From positions 13,683,322 through 13,747,321 of the forward strand of contig OX365955.1 in NCBI GenBank assembly GCA_947247005.1: a stretch of DNA of 64,000 bases, in the 5' to 3' direction. The notes under the pieces were generated by a model, which saw nothing but the letters and a program-made list of their open reading frames with translations, was not told where the DNA came from and ran no database searches. This DNA comes from Spisula solida. Its lineage: Eukaryota > Mollusca > Bivalvia > Venerida > Mactridae. A program made the translations under genes and the position numbers. How positions within the stretch are numbered: position 1 is the first letter of the stretch; every line of letters begins with the position of its first letter. Shown here in pieces: positions 22,840-34,619 of this stretch.

Positions 22840-23200
22840 CTTATTATAGTATGGTGTAATGTTTGTTGTCGATATATTGCGTGTACAAAGAATTATCAAG
22901 GTTATGCAAGTAAAGTATTTTCATCCGTAGAGTTTAAGACCATGAGTCAATACTCACTTACAGCAGACATCATTGATGCAACATTATTTCATCACAAAAA
23001 GGAGATATCTGAAGGTTGGGTTTCAGCAAATGAAAACATGTTTCACACATGATTGACCACGATTGAGGCATCGTATTGACAATACAGTTTATCAACTATA
23101 ACACCGGCTTGATAAATTACAGCATGAAAACAACGCGTATGTTAGTATTTTGCATCACTGGCATCGCCATCATCATCAGCAAACATTTACAATAAACATA
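22840..23200. repeat. Array unit 2, distal 3' block
   Basis: Homologous to 13770-14160, 34205-34590 and 43865-44240. In this copy the plus-strand frame (22801-23052) stays open through 'MSQYSLTADI' and 'HHKKEISEGW' to a stop after MFHT. The frame is broken in units 1 and 3, so coding is doubtful. Confidence 0.5.
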
Positions 23201-23416
23201 TTTATTTAGAATTAATATAATTTATATTTCATTCAGTGTGAGTATCCATTCAGCACTGCGCACATTGGTCATTTGGGCATTGTCGACTGTTTGACGATTA
23301 AACTGATGCTAGAATCATAGGATGCGTCTGGGAGTCCAAGTTACATTTCATTTGGTTTGTCAATGCCGTCATTCCGGAACATGGAAGACCGATGGAGATT
23401 TGCGGCAACGGTAAAC
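23200..23416 (-). other. Gene 2, probable untranslated exon 3 (3' end not fixed)
   Basis: The acceptor CTTATTTCAG ends at 23417 on the minus strand. The sequence is a close match to the third exons of genes 3 and 4 (GTTTACCGTTGC...CGGAATGACG). An AATAAA-type signal occurs downstream on the minus strand near 23200. Confidence 0.45.
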
Positions 23417-23645
23417 CTGAAATAAGAGATAAAATGTGCATATTGAAACCTCTTATACATGGACAAAACATCAATACTATTAATGCGATGCAATCATTAT
23501 AATTATACAAATGAACAAAAATGGTCTAGATAATATGTCAAGTATTTCGTTCAATACATTTGTATATATAAAACTTATGACAAACGAAGGAAATGTATAA
23601 TGTCTGTTAGGAATAATAGAACTTAACCTCTAGACGCACCCGTAC

Positions 23646-23853
23646 CGAAACTAGTTAGAGCATTAAACATGCTCCATCTCATCTATAACACCAGACCAGT
23701 TTGATTGTTCGGGAAAGTCTATCAAGATTGTCTCGCCATCAGGATATTTATCAATAACCGTTCCAACGCTCGCATGTGTCACGGAACCCCAACCATGACT
23801 AGGTTGATCAACACTCGACTTGATTCGTACTCTATCACCAACCTTAATAGTAC
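23646..23853 (-). CDS. Gene 2 exon 2: mind bomb-type SH3 repeat domain and stop
   Basis: Phase-1 start after TTCCAG. It encodes 62 residues before TAA at 23663-23665: KVGDRVRIKSSVDQ, SHGWGSVTHASVGTV, DGETILIDFPEQS, and NWSGVIDEMEHV. This copy fits the family pattern of the mind bomb SH3-like repeat best, including the DG-E turn and the DFPEQS strand. Together with the split Gly codon and exon 1 it gives a predicted protein of 327 residues. The donor after the stop is GTACGG here, weaker than the GTAGGT of the other copies, and again lies 17 nt after TAA. Confidence 0.8.
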
Positions 23854-24803
23854 CTGGAAGAAAACAAAGTTTATAGATAGATTGGGTGCCTTAAATCCTT
23901 TTAATTCATGATGCATTGTCGTACAAAGTGGCCAATTTACGAGTTTTTTTCACAATTAATTAATGTAACTAGTAAAATCACTAATCAAACTTGAGTCATC
24001 ATTTTACTTTCCTGAAATTTGGTACCGATAAGAATATGAACTATTCAAAATAGGTCAGTTCGTATTACTGCATACAATAATGGCCGAGAAAAGTTCTGAG
24101 ATTGACCATACACATTTGATCATATATTACATCTGGTCGTATCATTGTAAGAAATGCAAAACAATGGAATGTTGTAATGTTTATAGACGCAATAAATTAA
24201 ATTCTGTAATGCACAGACAATTCAAAATAAAACAAAAGCGGATGATTTTATCATATAAAGAATATTTGTCTTCCCTCGAACCTAGATGCCATTGACCAGT
24301 TAGACAGTAAAATACCGGATGACCAGGCACTTGCGACCCAGTCGCAGACACCACACAAACAAACAAACACTTAAGAGACAATTTTACACGTGCCTACTCG
24401 TTTGTTTCGCAAGCGAATTACAATTGCAATTTTTACGAGTAGCTATATGAGCTGCGTTTTCAAATGCCGCGAGTATATGATTACTCATATGTTGATAATA
24501 TTAGCCAAATGATAAATTTGCAGAGGCCTTCAATGTTGATAATGCATAAATATACTGTTCGAATTTCAACATGTTTATAAAATTGGCGAGGCTCTTAAGT
24601 AAAATTTGTCTGTAAACTGCAGAATACTTTAGCTACAGAATGCCGCGAGTTTACGATTACTAAGATGTTGATAAATGAAGCGATACATTTTGACAGGCCG
24701 TCTAAGTTAATTATGCATTAATATTCTGTTCCACATGTCCATAAAATCGATGCTAAAGGCAGAGGTACTGCAAGTTTGAAACGAGTTAATGCCGTCATGG
24801 GTA

Positions 24804-25257
24804 ATGCACCAGTCAATTGAAACCACGCCCGAACCGCGGGGAAAGGGGGGAAACTGTCCTGTGTTTTACCTTTCCGATGTCCCCGCACTGTCGTGTTATT
24901 ACGGGCCAATGAAGCAGGGAAATACATTCGTGACTGGGCCCGTGATTTTACCGAGTTTTTGCAGTACTGAATGTAACAGGGCGATAGCCATAATTTGACA
25001 AACTGTAATTCATCTGCGATCCGCGATGATTGCATACATCTAAAGATCAATAAGAAATTCACAAGTATTAATATAGGATTTCACTGGTTTAAATTTGGAC
25101 AGTACACATTTTTCATTCCCCAAAGGGCGGGGTAATTTGCGGGAATTTTTACATTTCTATGGCCCTAGGGCAGGGATTTTACCAGGGGTTTGAAACAAAG
25201 TTTAAATCCCCACCTGTCTCCGGGGTTGGTAGCCGTGGTTTCAACTGACTGGTGCAT
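24804..25257. mobile_element. 454-bp inverted-repeat element (MITE-like)
   Basis: Terminal inverted repeats of 24 bp begin ATGCACCAGTCA and end AAACCACG (24804-24827). The complementary copy is at 25234-25257, with one mismatch. The interior is GC-richer than its surroundings and has runs of G (25830s-type GGGGAAAGGGGGG near 24838) and GGGCGGGG. No coding region was recognised. Confidence 0.6.
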
Positions 25258-25728
25258 AAATCGATGTCTGTGAGAGCTGAGTCAAAGGCTCATGGCATTC
25301 CACGGGCCACTTTATATGATAAAATACACCAGAGAACGCCACTAGATAGAACACAAACACAGTATTGTCTACCTCATAATTTAGTATGATGTCATTTAAT
25401 ATTGCCACGCCAGCCCACGTGGGCAGATCCAAAAGTAATGTCCTTAGTGCTGTAAAATCGTGCATAATTTAAATAAAACAACGCAATTTTACACACCGCT
25501 ACATTAATCTATTTCCAATATAATCGCGCCAATTTTCATAATAATGCAATTATTTGTTATTGAGATATACGTGTACACAGGAAGCCTACTAACGGACATC
25601 GCCGCAAGCAAATGACGTTATCGACGTCGTAAACAAAATTTGACGTTTCATACATCATTCCTTTTCAAGGTATCGTCATTGATGTTCTATACAACGCTCA
25701 TGTCTGTTCACCTATTTTTTAAACACAT

Positions 25729-25932
25729 TTACATACCAGAGTCTTTATGTAGAGAGGAAAACACATTGTTACATGCCTGTCTTGATCCAGGGTCATAGAA
25801 ATACACCCATGTCTCATCAATTGTAATTATAGGCTGGCAAAATAACGTTATTTTCGTGTGCGGCGACGTGACGTCAGTGGTATATTTTGAATGTCTATAT
25901 AATGTTATTTTAATATTCAAACAATATGACAC
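25729..25932 (-). pseudogene. Mariner transposase scrap (DETW motif)
   Basis: The minus-strand frame contains IITIDETWVYFYDPGSRQ at about 25777-25830. This matches the segment around the first catalytic Asp of mariner transposases (pattern T-x-D-E-T-W-V-Y-x-Y-D-P). The rest of the domain is not detectable on either side. It is a decayed fragment within the intron of gene 2. Confidence 0.5.
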
Positions 25933-26636
25933 AAATGATATTAATCAGAATTGAATTACTTCACATTTTGATATAAATTTTATTGACGTACGCCAACAAA
26001 TAAACTCACCAGTGGAACAGTGACATTACTTTTGGATCTACCCACGTACATATACACTTTATACATAATTAAGCTTAATGATGTTTTGATTTCGTTTCGT
26101 GCGATACAAACAACTAACAGAACAGACAGTCCTATCCAGGGAACAAGACGTTGCGTATATTGTTATACATGTTGTAGTATGTACGTCGGCATGTTTTAGT
26201 CGTATCGACTCCTCTTCTCATTAAGGCCATTATTAAACTACATAAAACATGCTATTGTCGGGAGTAGAAATTGTCGTTATTTGATAACATAATGTGCATA
26301 ATTATGATGTTTCAAGTTATACTAAAAAAAATTTGTACATGCCTTTTTTTCGAGTTATAACAGCTGAATCCCTCGGGACTATACGTTATAACAAATACAC
26401 ACATGCATTAACACTATACCCACACTCGCACACATGCACACATAAGAAATGAAAAAGTGAGAAGAACTCGAAAAGAAAGTTCTGATGAAAGTTTAAACAA
26501 TTTATCAAAGACCTACACATTACACGTAATAAATTGTGAAATAATGTACTATTTGATTGCCTGCTATAAACATGTATATACAAATGGCGTTTCAATGACT
26601 GTCAGGGTTTGTTTGGGAAATACTGAATTTACATCT

Positions 26637-26771
26637 GTGTTTTATCGTAGAACAAAGCACAGTCCCGAATTTGGAGTCGTAGTAATTTTAAAAAGATCAC
26701 GAGTGTGTAGTACGAGAGATTTAATGCACGCATCAGAACAAGTGGCTGTGCTTTGTTCAACGATAAAACAC
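26637..26771. mobile_element. 135-bp MITE with GTGTTTTATCG inverted ends
   Basis: The left end, GTGTTTTATCGTAGAACAAA plus GCACAG (26637-26662), is complementary to 26746-26771 with one mismatch. A related copy lies at 50834-50925, with more diverged ends. The 143-codon frame 26457-26888 runs through this element and is therefore not a credible gene. Confidence 0.65.
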
Positions 26772-27158
26772 AAGTACATATTCATTATTTCGTTTCTAAC
26801 TCCGCATGTGACAACTCATCAAGACATTATTCGCTGTACTATTTTCTTCATTGGAAGGCTTATTTGCAGTTATTATATGTGTATATAGCTTATACAGTAG
26901 CTTAACAGCTATAGTTGTGTTAGAATTATGTTTATACGTTTGTCTTTACCGGGCGTATTTTCATGAAACGGATTAGTTTGGTTGTAAGTATCTATATATT
27001 AAACTGCGTTGGACCGCATCTAAACTGAGTTTAACCGTATCCAAGATCTCAGGCTTTAACAAGTCTTTGCCATATCAATAGACCATTCTACTATTAGTAG
27101 TCAAAAACGGAAAACCAACAATGTATTTATAGCATATATAAAAAGCTGTAGACATAGA

Positions 27159-27298
27159 GAAACTCGGGTCACTGTCCGGTGAGAACAATGTTATCAGGCG
27201 AGGTGATATCGTCCGGGTGGCGAGCCTTTGGCGAGTCACCCCGGACGATATCACCGAGTCTGATAACATTGTTCGATCCGGACAGTGACCCGAGTTTC
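27159..27298. repeat. 140-bp near-perfect hairpin
   Basis: A perfect 21-bp outer arm (GAAACTCGGGTCACTGTCCGG at 27159-27179; complement 27278-27298) encloses further paired arms: AACAATGTTATCAG, then GGTGATATCGTCCGG, around the centre GCGAGCCTTTGGCGAG. It is very likely a foldback or miniature inverted-repeat element. A transcript across it would form a long stem. Confidence 0.7.
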
Positions 27299-27705
27299 TA
27301 TTTATCATGCAACCAGCACCACGGAACAAGTAAGGGGCGTAATTCCTCATTTTTTAAAGTTACAACCGAGTTGTGGGTTTTAGTAGATCCAGTAAACCCG
27401 CCAATTAACACAATTCAATGTGCTTCCGCGAAACTAAATAGTTCTCAATTCTACGCTGCTTAACAAAAGAAATATTAAAAAATAAAATATTTCAATTATA
27501 TATTCAGAAAGGGAAACCTTAGTAAATGGTATTACCAAATAACTAAATTGTGTCATAATAGTAGAATAAAATTTCGCTCATGAATTTATGAAGTTTTTTG
27601 AATGAATCATCAATGAGTCGAATGACGTACGTGTGTGAACAAGGTCGTTTACTACGTCATAAATCCTTCTGTTATTCTTAACAATGCCTTGGAATAAATA
27701 TAAAC

Positions 27706-27889
27706 ATGGACTATGTGAAACACTGGGTTGTTTGCGGTAACTGTCAGTGCAAAATTGAATTCCGGACGGGGGAAATAACTTCAAGAATGAGCAGTTTATA
27801 CAAGCTTACTCGTCTTAGTCAAGTTGGTGGGTGGAGAATGGCAGGAGGGAGACCTCAATACTTGGAAAAATCGATGGAAATAGAATATG
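27706..27889 (+). CDS. Possible single coding exon, unidentified
   Basis: An ATG preceded by ATAAAC opens a frame that runs 61 codons to a good splice donor (ATATG|GTAAGA at 27889/27890). It encodes WVVCGNCQCKIEF, then LSQVGGWRMAGGRPQYL. The CGNCQC cluster could be half of a zinc ribbon. No second exon was found. It lies inside the insertion in the gene 2 intron, on the opposite strand, and may be the first exon of a transposon gene. Confidence 0.2.
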
Positions 27890-29593
27890 GTAAGACATTG
27901 ATCTTGTTGAAGAGCCTCTTATATTTTTTTTATGTTTTACCTATGTATGAACCATAATGTACACTTAATCTAACAATGATTTAACTGACCCACTTAGTCT
28001 AAAGATTCGCCAAATATTTCCGACTTTTTTCATTTTCAATGATTTTGTATGCGCATCGTATCGAGTCTTCAAATGAGTTCAAAATTGCATTTTTTCCAGT
28101 GTATTTGATGTGGAACCGTTGTCTATGCATACTCTTTATGTTTATTGATCTTTGATGATCCTATGCCAGTGGATTTATGTGTGTTTATTGTTTTTTTCAG
28201 GGCCTTTCCCAAATAATTGATCCGTGGATGACCCGTATGAATTCAAGAAAAAATACACTGGCGTAGCCCTACAGGGCGAAGAAATATTGCTGATGTTGGT
28301 TGTAAATCTAAACTTTGAATAAAGATTAGATATCAAATGTATATTTGTAGTTTTCAATAATATGTAGGTCAATTTTAGACGGAATGAGAAATGGGAAAAT
28401 AGTCCGTGATTTGTGGGCGGAGCCAAAAAGTGTTCTCAGGCTACTAGCAGCCTATTGACATGAGAACACATACTGTTCTCAGGTCATGTGTTATCAGGCA
28501 GTTACCATGGCAGTTGCATGATAAAATATTAAAAGACATTATACGACATAATGCTTAGGCGACCGAATTCACACGAAATCACTCTAGATGCATACCTACC
28601 TATACATACGTACACTATATTGACTGATAATTACGAAGATAATATATAAAACATTCGTTTGAAAATGATAAGATGATTGTTGATATATAAGAGACAGATT
28701 AGTTTTAAAAGCCGTAAGTATCGCTGTACGCGACTTATGCTGTATGCAAAACAGACAAGTGAATTGAAATTGACGTAATATTACGTCGGTATTGGTGTAA
28801 GTTGACGTCATCTGGAGAAAGTTACAAACGGTGAAGTTTTCTGATTTTCATACATTTTTAGTTCATATACGTAAGTTAAACATATTTAAAAATTATCATT
28901 TTTTGACAGGCAGATATTTTTTAAATAGCAGAAACGTGCGCAATTTTAGCAAAACAAGAAAACGTCAACGACGACATTTTAAGGATTTCGTCGGCGCGTT
29001 TTGAACTTATTGTGTAATAATTATATATACACGGACGCGCATTTATCACATGAATCGAATGCTATAGGTTTTACATTACTGACGTTATTATTACGATTTT
29101 CACAGGCGTTTTAATACGTGTAAGGCTTGCCGCGCCGTACATTAAAAACGTGCGTTACATGGCAACTTCACTTAAAAAACCGGCAGATTAACGTTCAGTT
29201 TTAAATTGAAAATAGACTCCAATATTTTTTAATCCACTGGTTCCACTTAAAAGTGAAATCTTTCTTAAGACTGCAGAATACTTATGAACAAAACGTTTAT
29301 ACAGGTTTCGGACATTAATTTCATTTACCCATCCAATGTTGTATAGTTGTAAGTACAGTGCACACTGAGTATCTCCATCTTATACCATTTGTTTTACCGC
29401 GAGGTCAAAATGTTAACTCGCAACTGGTTCAATTTCGAGTTATTCATTTGTGATAGATTCTTATAATCATAGTTTTAACTTTCCGATTTGGAATAGTACT
29501 GTAGGTATAAAATGGTATTCAGATTCTACAAAATAACATTTGCCAACGTTAAAGTCTAACAATGAAAGCCTTTTGTTAATCAAATTGACATAC

Positions 29594-30386
29594 CCCTCTT
29601 AGTGTCTATTGATGTTGTTGTTGTTGCTGCTTTAGTTGTTGTTGTTGTACTGCTCACAGTTGGCTTCGGCTGCCATTCGACACTCTCGACTTCCATAAAT
29701 GGATTTTCAGCCATCATTTCCGGTAATGGATAAAAGTCATCATAGTCTCCTACGTGCTCAGTCGTAGTTGTGTCCAACGCCGTTTCCAACATCTTAATAG
29801 TGTCACGAAGTTTTCTTTCGGATTCAGACTTTAATTCATTTATAGAATTGTTGATAACACGTGCTCGTTTTGCAAATTTTCTTTCTAATTTTACTGTCGA
29901 TTTTTCAACTTTATCTTTTAGCAAAGTAATCCTATTCTTGAGAGCTCGAGTACTCTCTTCGTGCTCTCTTTCCATATTTTCGTTGTTCGTTCTAAGTGTC
30001 TTATTTATCAACGTAATTTGGTTACCCACAGTGTTTTGAAATGCAATTAGCTCACCTTCGTACGAGTTCAACATATTTCTGACCAAGGTTTTCTCTGCAG
30101 TTAGAGCTTTTAGGATTCTATCCTCTTTCTTCTTCGGTATTTGAATATTGTCCTTTGCAGTGGTCTCGACAATTTCGGTGTTGGACGGTAGAAGTAACTG
30201 TGATTCTAAACTGTCAAGACGTTGGTTGATGGAAGATTGTTCGTTTTCTATGGCGTAAATTTTAATTGCCACGTTCTTTATTTGGTCACTTAGAAGTGAA
30301 TACACTAAATCTCCAGACATTTCACTGTGTACCTCCATCGTAAGGCATAGAATAACTATGGTCACTGAATATATAAACAGCGCCAT
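29594..30386 (-). CDS. Gene 2 exon 1: secreted coiled coil with Thr-rich linker
   Basis: Starts at MALFIYS. The signal peptide has core VTIVILCLTM and probable cleavage after VHS (residue about 21). Coiled-coil-type sequence follows: a first segment around residues 25-65 (SDQIKNVAIKIYAIENEQ), a Lys-rich hinge PKKKEDR, and a long second segment to about residue 220. Sequons are NKT and NNS. There is no Cys after the signal peptide. The C-terminal linker is Thr-rich (STTTTTKAATTTTSIDTKR), encoded by an ACA/ACT microsatellite. The exon is 264 codons plus one base and ends at GTATGT, so it joins exon 2 in phase 1 through a Gly codon. It is the most diverged copy, with changes such as AKRAR for ANKSL. 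It is intact and probably functional; its molecular role is unknown. Confidence 0.8.
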
Positions 30387-30859
30387 AGCGAAATATTTTT
30401 AATCCTGAAAAACACCTGTAATGCTTCACTAAATTACTGTATATGTAAGTACAAAACGTTTATAAAATGTGTTAAAGAAACGATAGCCTTTAGTGAGTTA
30501 TATGACTACAAAAAGAGAACAGAAGAACAAACTCCAATTATATTATACATCGCAGCTCAACATTTAAAAAGCCTTCATCAGGTATAATTCCATGTATAAC
30601 AATGTTCATGACGAGTGTAATTTTAAGACTGTGCACAGTCGTTGGTATGAAATGTCTGTATCTTGTAAATGAATTACGGAAACCTCTTTTGAATCATTAC
30701 AGGTATGAACTATTTGGCAAGCATACAAGTGTTATAAAACTGTGAGAACCAACTGTTTTACGTTGCTCTAAGATAGAGTAAATACTGTGCAACATATAGT
30801 TTACATTATAATTCACACAAACAAACTGTTTGTTTATTGGAGCTTCCACAATACTTCTA

Positions 30860-31887
30860 CGAGGGGTGATCGCGAAGTTCGTATAATTTGCCTATAAATT
30901 ATTTATTTTTAGTTAAATATTGATGAAACTTCACTATCAGGATTATCAACATGATTGATGTTGAAATAGAGAACGGAATAAAAATCCGCCAACTAATGCG
31001 ATAACGGTACCCTTGGCAACGCTACTACACGTGGTTGCAGTACACCAAAATTAAGACATTTTTCATCTTTCGTTCTCCTGAAACAATGCCGTTTTTAAAG
31101 TCTTATATGTGATTAAAATTCACGCAAATATACGCATCATACGTCAACGTCATGGAGTCATTTCCATAGAATATGATGTTGTTTACTACATTCGCTATCA
31201 AATTAGCACTGTGTTTATCTATACAGATAATTAAACGGAAACAACGTCATGACGTCAACGGGTGACATTGAATTGAGGCGCGTTACAGAATGTTGCATTG
31301 GAATGTGAAAAAACACTGACTGAAATCAATGAAAAGATGAAAATGTGCGATAATTTAAAAGCGTATAGTCCGGCAGTTACCAACATACAACGCAGACGAT
31401 TCAAAGTGCACAGAAGATCAATTGAAGTCAACAATAGAGACAGGTTGCCATCGGCAGTGCTTCCGTGTGTACGTGAAAAGTGCGCGGAATCATCCGAAAA
31501 GACAGACGTAACACCATTAGACTGATAGTCAGTGAGCTCGAGAAATCTCCTTTAACTATGTATGGGTTCTGTACGAAAGAGCTAGGAATGCAGAAAATCA
31601 GATATTCGTAGCCCTGTGACGTGACTACATGGGAAACGTGCTCCATACATTGGACCTACATTGTGTTTGACGTTTTATGACGTCGTTTAGTTTTCTAGTG
31701 TGCGGCGTCTATGCATAGTGGCTGTTTAGAAATCGTCGTAACTATGCAACTGTTTGATGTATTTTTCTCATTTTTATAAGAGGGTTTGATAATGCATACA
31801 ATATTGTAATGGTATTATTTATTATTCCTTATGAACAAAACAACACGATTCACAACAAAATTATACGAACTTCCCGATCAACCCTCA
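30860..31887. mobile_element. 1.03 kb mariner-ended insertion upstream of gene 2
   Basis: Its inverted ends are of mariner type: CGAGGGGTGATCGCGAAGTT at the left, and the complement of TGAGGGTTGATCGGGAAGTT at the right. It is flanked by TA on both sides (30858-30859 and 31888-31889). Unit 1 has the empty site (ACTTCTACAGCT), which confirms the insertion and the TA duplication. No mariner transposase is readable; a 75-codon frame at 31298-31525 has no transposase motifs. It starts 474 bp upstream of the gene 2 start codon. Confidence 0.75.
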
Positions 31888-31889
31888 TA

Positions 31890-34170
31890 CAGCTAGCAAG
31901 TAGATACATCATTAATACACTGCATGGTTATAAAACACAAGTCGATTTAACATTCTGATTACAACAAACGGATGGTAACGTAGATAAAGCGTCCGTCTCG
32001 TGATACCAACGTTGCATGTTTGTACGTGATATTGGAATACTGTACTACACGCTTAAATGGAATCGTAACTACTCGGGCCTTTCCGTCATGATCCGGAAGA
32101 TATTACGTCAATAATGTCCGAGGGATCCTGATTGACTTAATTGGCGACAAAGCTTACACGAGTCCGTACAATGGACCGACAAATATAGATTTTTGCATAA
32201 GTATCGTACAAACTGTATTATCAGTGCATATACACAGTTATGATCTTGATTTTTCTACTTACTACCCGAAGCAATGCGTTTTAGTTTAAGTTGAAATATT
32301 TTACTTTTCTAAAACTAGGTTATAGGAGAGAGAGAGTCAGTGGACTCAGTGCCCTAAATAGGCTCCTGGTAATGCTTGCTTTCGTGATAAAGATGTTTTA
32401 GACATATACTTCAAGTTCTACTGTAATATCGTGAACTACTTCAACTGCACTTCTTCTATGTTTCTTTCACTTTGAGAAAGTGAATAGCATACGGATTTAT
32501 AGAGATAATCTCAGGTGTCCAAGTCAATTATGGGGACTATGTGAATTTAAAGAAAAGACGAAAAGCTTTACCAGGTGTCCTAAGAATATATACCTGCTAA
32601 TTGAACAGTGGTTAAAATACACATAGAAAGAAACAATAACCAAGTTTCCTAAATTGTGGCCAAATGATACTGGTAGGCAGCGAACGACTGTCAACAATCT
32701 TAGGTGATCATTACCGATTGTAAATCTGTTTATTGTACATTCTGAAGTCTACGTTAATGATGCATTGTATCATAATTAAGATGGACAAGACTGCATTAAC
32801 TGTGATACTGCACAAGTTCACAATACAACTCCAGACTATAGTGGCCATTTTTGCAATGATTCTACAGTCAATCTCTAGCTCGTCTGAATAATTTGTTCAA
32901 CATATGCTCTATGATCATGTTAGAAACAGTAAAATTAATATAGCGTGTTTTGAAGTACTTAATTAATACTCGTTCATACTTTATAACGTATTTTCCTTCA
33001 AATTTGCATATATATCAGAGGACAGATTACTTTTGAACAAACACAGGGATCTACGATTGTTTAAAAAATTCTTTTTTGATGTTTTCATACAAAGCTAAAA
33101 ACCAATTTTATTATTGTAAAAACATTCGTCCTATACACCTGGTATTATGCAGGCAGTCTACTATTCGAATCCGAGCAAGGAACACTCATGCAGCGCCGGA
33201 CTTATCTGTAACTAATCTCTCTCTCTCTCTTTTTTCAAGGGCCCCATGGATGGTCTTATTATCATTATGTCTGTTATGAAATTACACGAACAACTTTCCT
33301 GAATCTGATGATAAAAATCCCAACCGAGCACAGAAAACAGAAACGCCTCAAGGCCATGTGCAAAACATTTTATTTCGTATTACGTTATCACAAAACTCAA
33401 GAATGTGGTAAACAGTTGCAATGTGCTTATCTCTCAAATACGAGAATGTTGAAAAAATATTTACAAGATAATGTTGTAAAACATACAGCTCTGTGCAGTT
33501 ATAAATATCAAGAAAGCATCAAGTACAGTAAAAATGCGTTATGACGAGCATCAATATTACGAGAACTCAGCCTTTGTACAGCAAATTGCGAAGGCCCGGC
33601 TGTATATGAAATATTAGACGTTTGTACTTGCTTGTGTCGTCATTCTCCTCTGTTTCCTGTTATGTGCTTAAAAAATCAAAATATGTCTAAACGAAATAGA
33701 TACAACCAAAAAAGGAATACATTTTACAAATATTTCACTAACGACGTTAGTTAGTTTTTTCAGTTTTATTTTAATTTTCGCAGCTTTTCTGAGTATATCT
33801 ATGAAGTGTGTGTGTTTTCAATTAAAATGAAAGAACTGCAGATGATGATAAAATATTAAATTTGAACATTTTTGCTATTTTCAATACAATTTAAAACGTC
33901 AAGTTTTATATTGTAAGCAGATATCAAGCATTCATTAAACTGAGAATCAATGTTTTCTTGATCAGATAAAATAAAAATGTATTCCACATAGACGCCTCCT
34001 ATCAGAGAGGCGTTTATAAGCGACTAAGTATAAATATTTTGACATTCATTGGCGTTAAATATAAACTTCATGCGTGTTACAATCAGAATTCATGACTCAA
34101 ACATTTTGCAGTAACAATAGCTTAAGGTGAAACTGGAATACGAAAATAATGGTTAAATAGTTGAATAACC
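31890..34170. repeat. Array unit 2, region upstream of gene 2
   Basis: Continues the homology with 18000-20330 after the mariner-ended insertion. At 32786-32815 it carries one copy of the 32-bp motif that is tandemly amplified at 48030-49870. At about 33992-34014 there is a small hairpin (ACGCCTC...GAGGCGT), also present at 61232-61254. The plus-strand frame at 33308-33544 matches that of unit 1. Confidence 0.6.
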
Positions 34171-34204
34171 TATTACTTTGTTCGTGTATGCGTCAATGTT
34201 TGTC

Positions 34205-34600
34205 GCGGATGTACTTATTATAGTATGGTGTAATGTTTGTTGTCGATATATTGCGTGTATAAAAAATTATCAAGGTTATGCAAGTAAAGTACTTTCATCA
34301 GTAGAGTTTATGCCCTCGATGTCAATACTCACTTACAGCAGACATCGACGATGCAACATTATTTCATCACAAAAAAGAGACATCTGAAGGTTCGGTTTCA
34401 GCAAATAAAAACATGTTTCACACATGATTGACCACGATTGAGGCATCGTATTGACAATACAGTTTAGCAACTATAACAACGGCTGGATAAATTACAGCAT
34501 GAAAACAAACACGTATTGTTAGGTTTTTGCAAACTTTGCATCGTCATCGTCATGGCCCTCGCCGTCATCATCAGCAAACATTTACAATGAACAAATGTTA
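34205..34600. repeat. Array unit 3, distal 3' block
   Basis: Homologous to 22840-23200 and 43865-44240. A 1-nt difference near 34313 breaks the plus-strand frame that is open in units 2 and 4. Confidence 0.5.
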
Positions 34601-34619
34601 TTTATAATTATTATAATAT

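Larger units (their letters stand above)
23854..29593 (-). other. Gene 2 intron, enlarged by about 4.5 kb of insertions
   Basis: The donor is GTATGT at 29593 and the acceptor TTCCAG next to 23853. Sequence homologous to the introns of genes 1 and 3 runs from 23854 to about 24750 and resumes at about 29265. Everything between is extra. It contains inverted-repeat elements at 24804-25257 and 26637-26771, a mariner transposase scrap, the hairpin at 27159-27298 and a possible foreign exon at 27706. The rest of 27900-29260 shows nothing recognisable. Confidence 0.65.

Noticed and set aside
22801..23052. Plus-strand frame in the distal 3' block (also 43822-44046)
   Set aside because: Open in units 2 and 4 but shifted in unit 3 and absent in unit 1; no splice or transcript support.
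23298..23510. Minus-strand frame covering exon 3 of gene 2 as a coding exon
   Set aside because: The SH3 exon ends in a conserved stop 17 nt before its donor, and the frames of exon 3 differ between copies, so it is better explained as 3' UTR.
26457..26888. 143-codon plus-strand frame
   Set aside because: It runs through a small inverted-repeat element (26637-26771) and encodes no recognisable domain.
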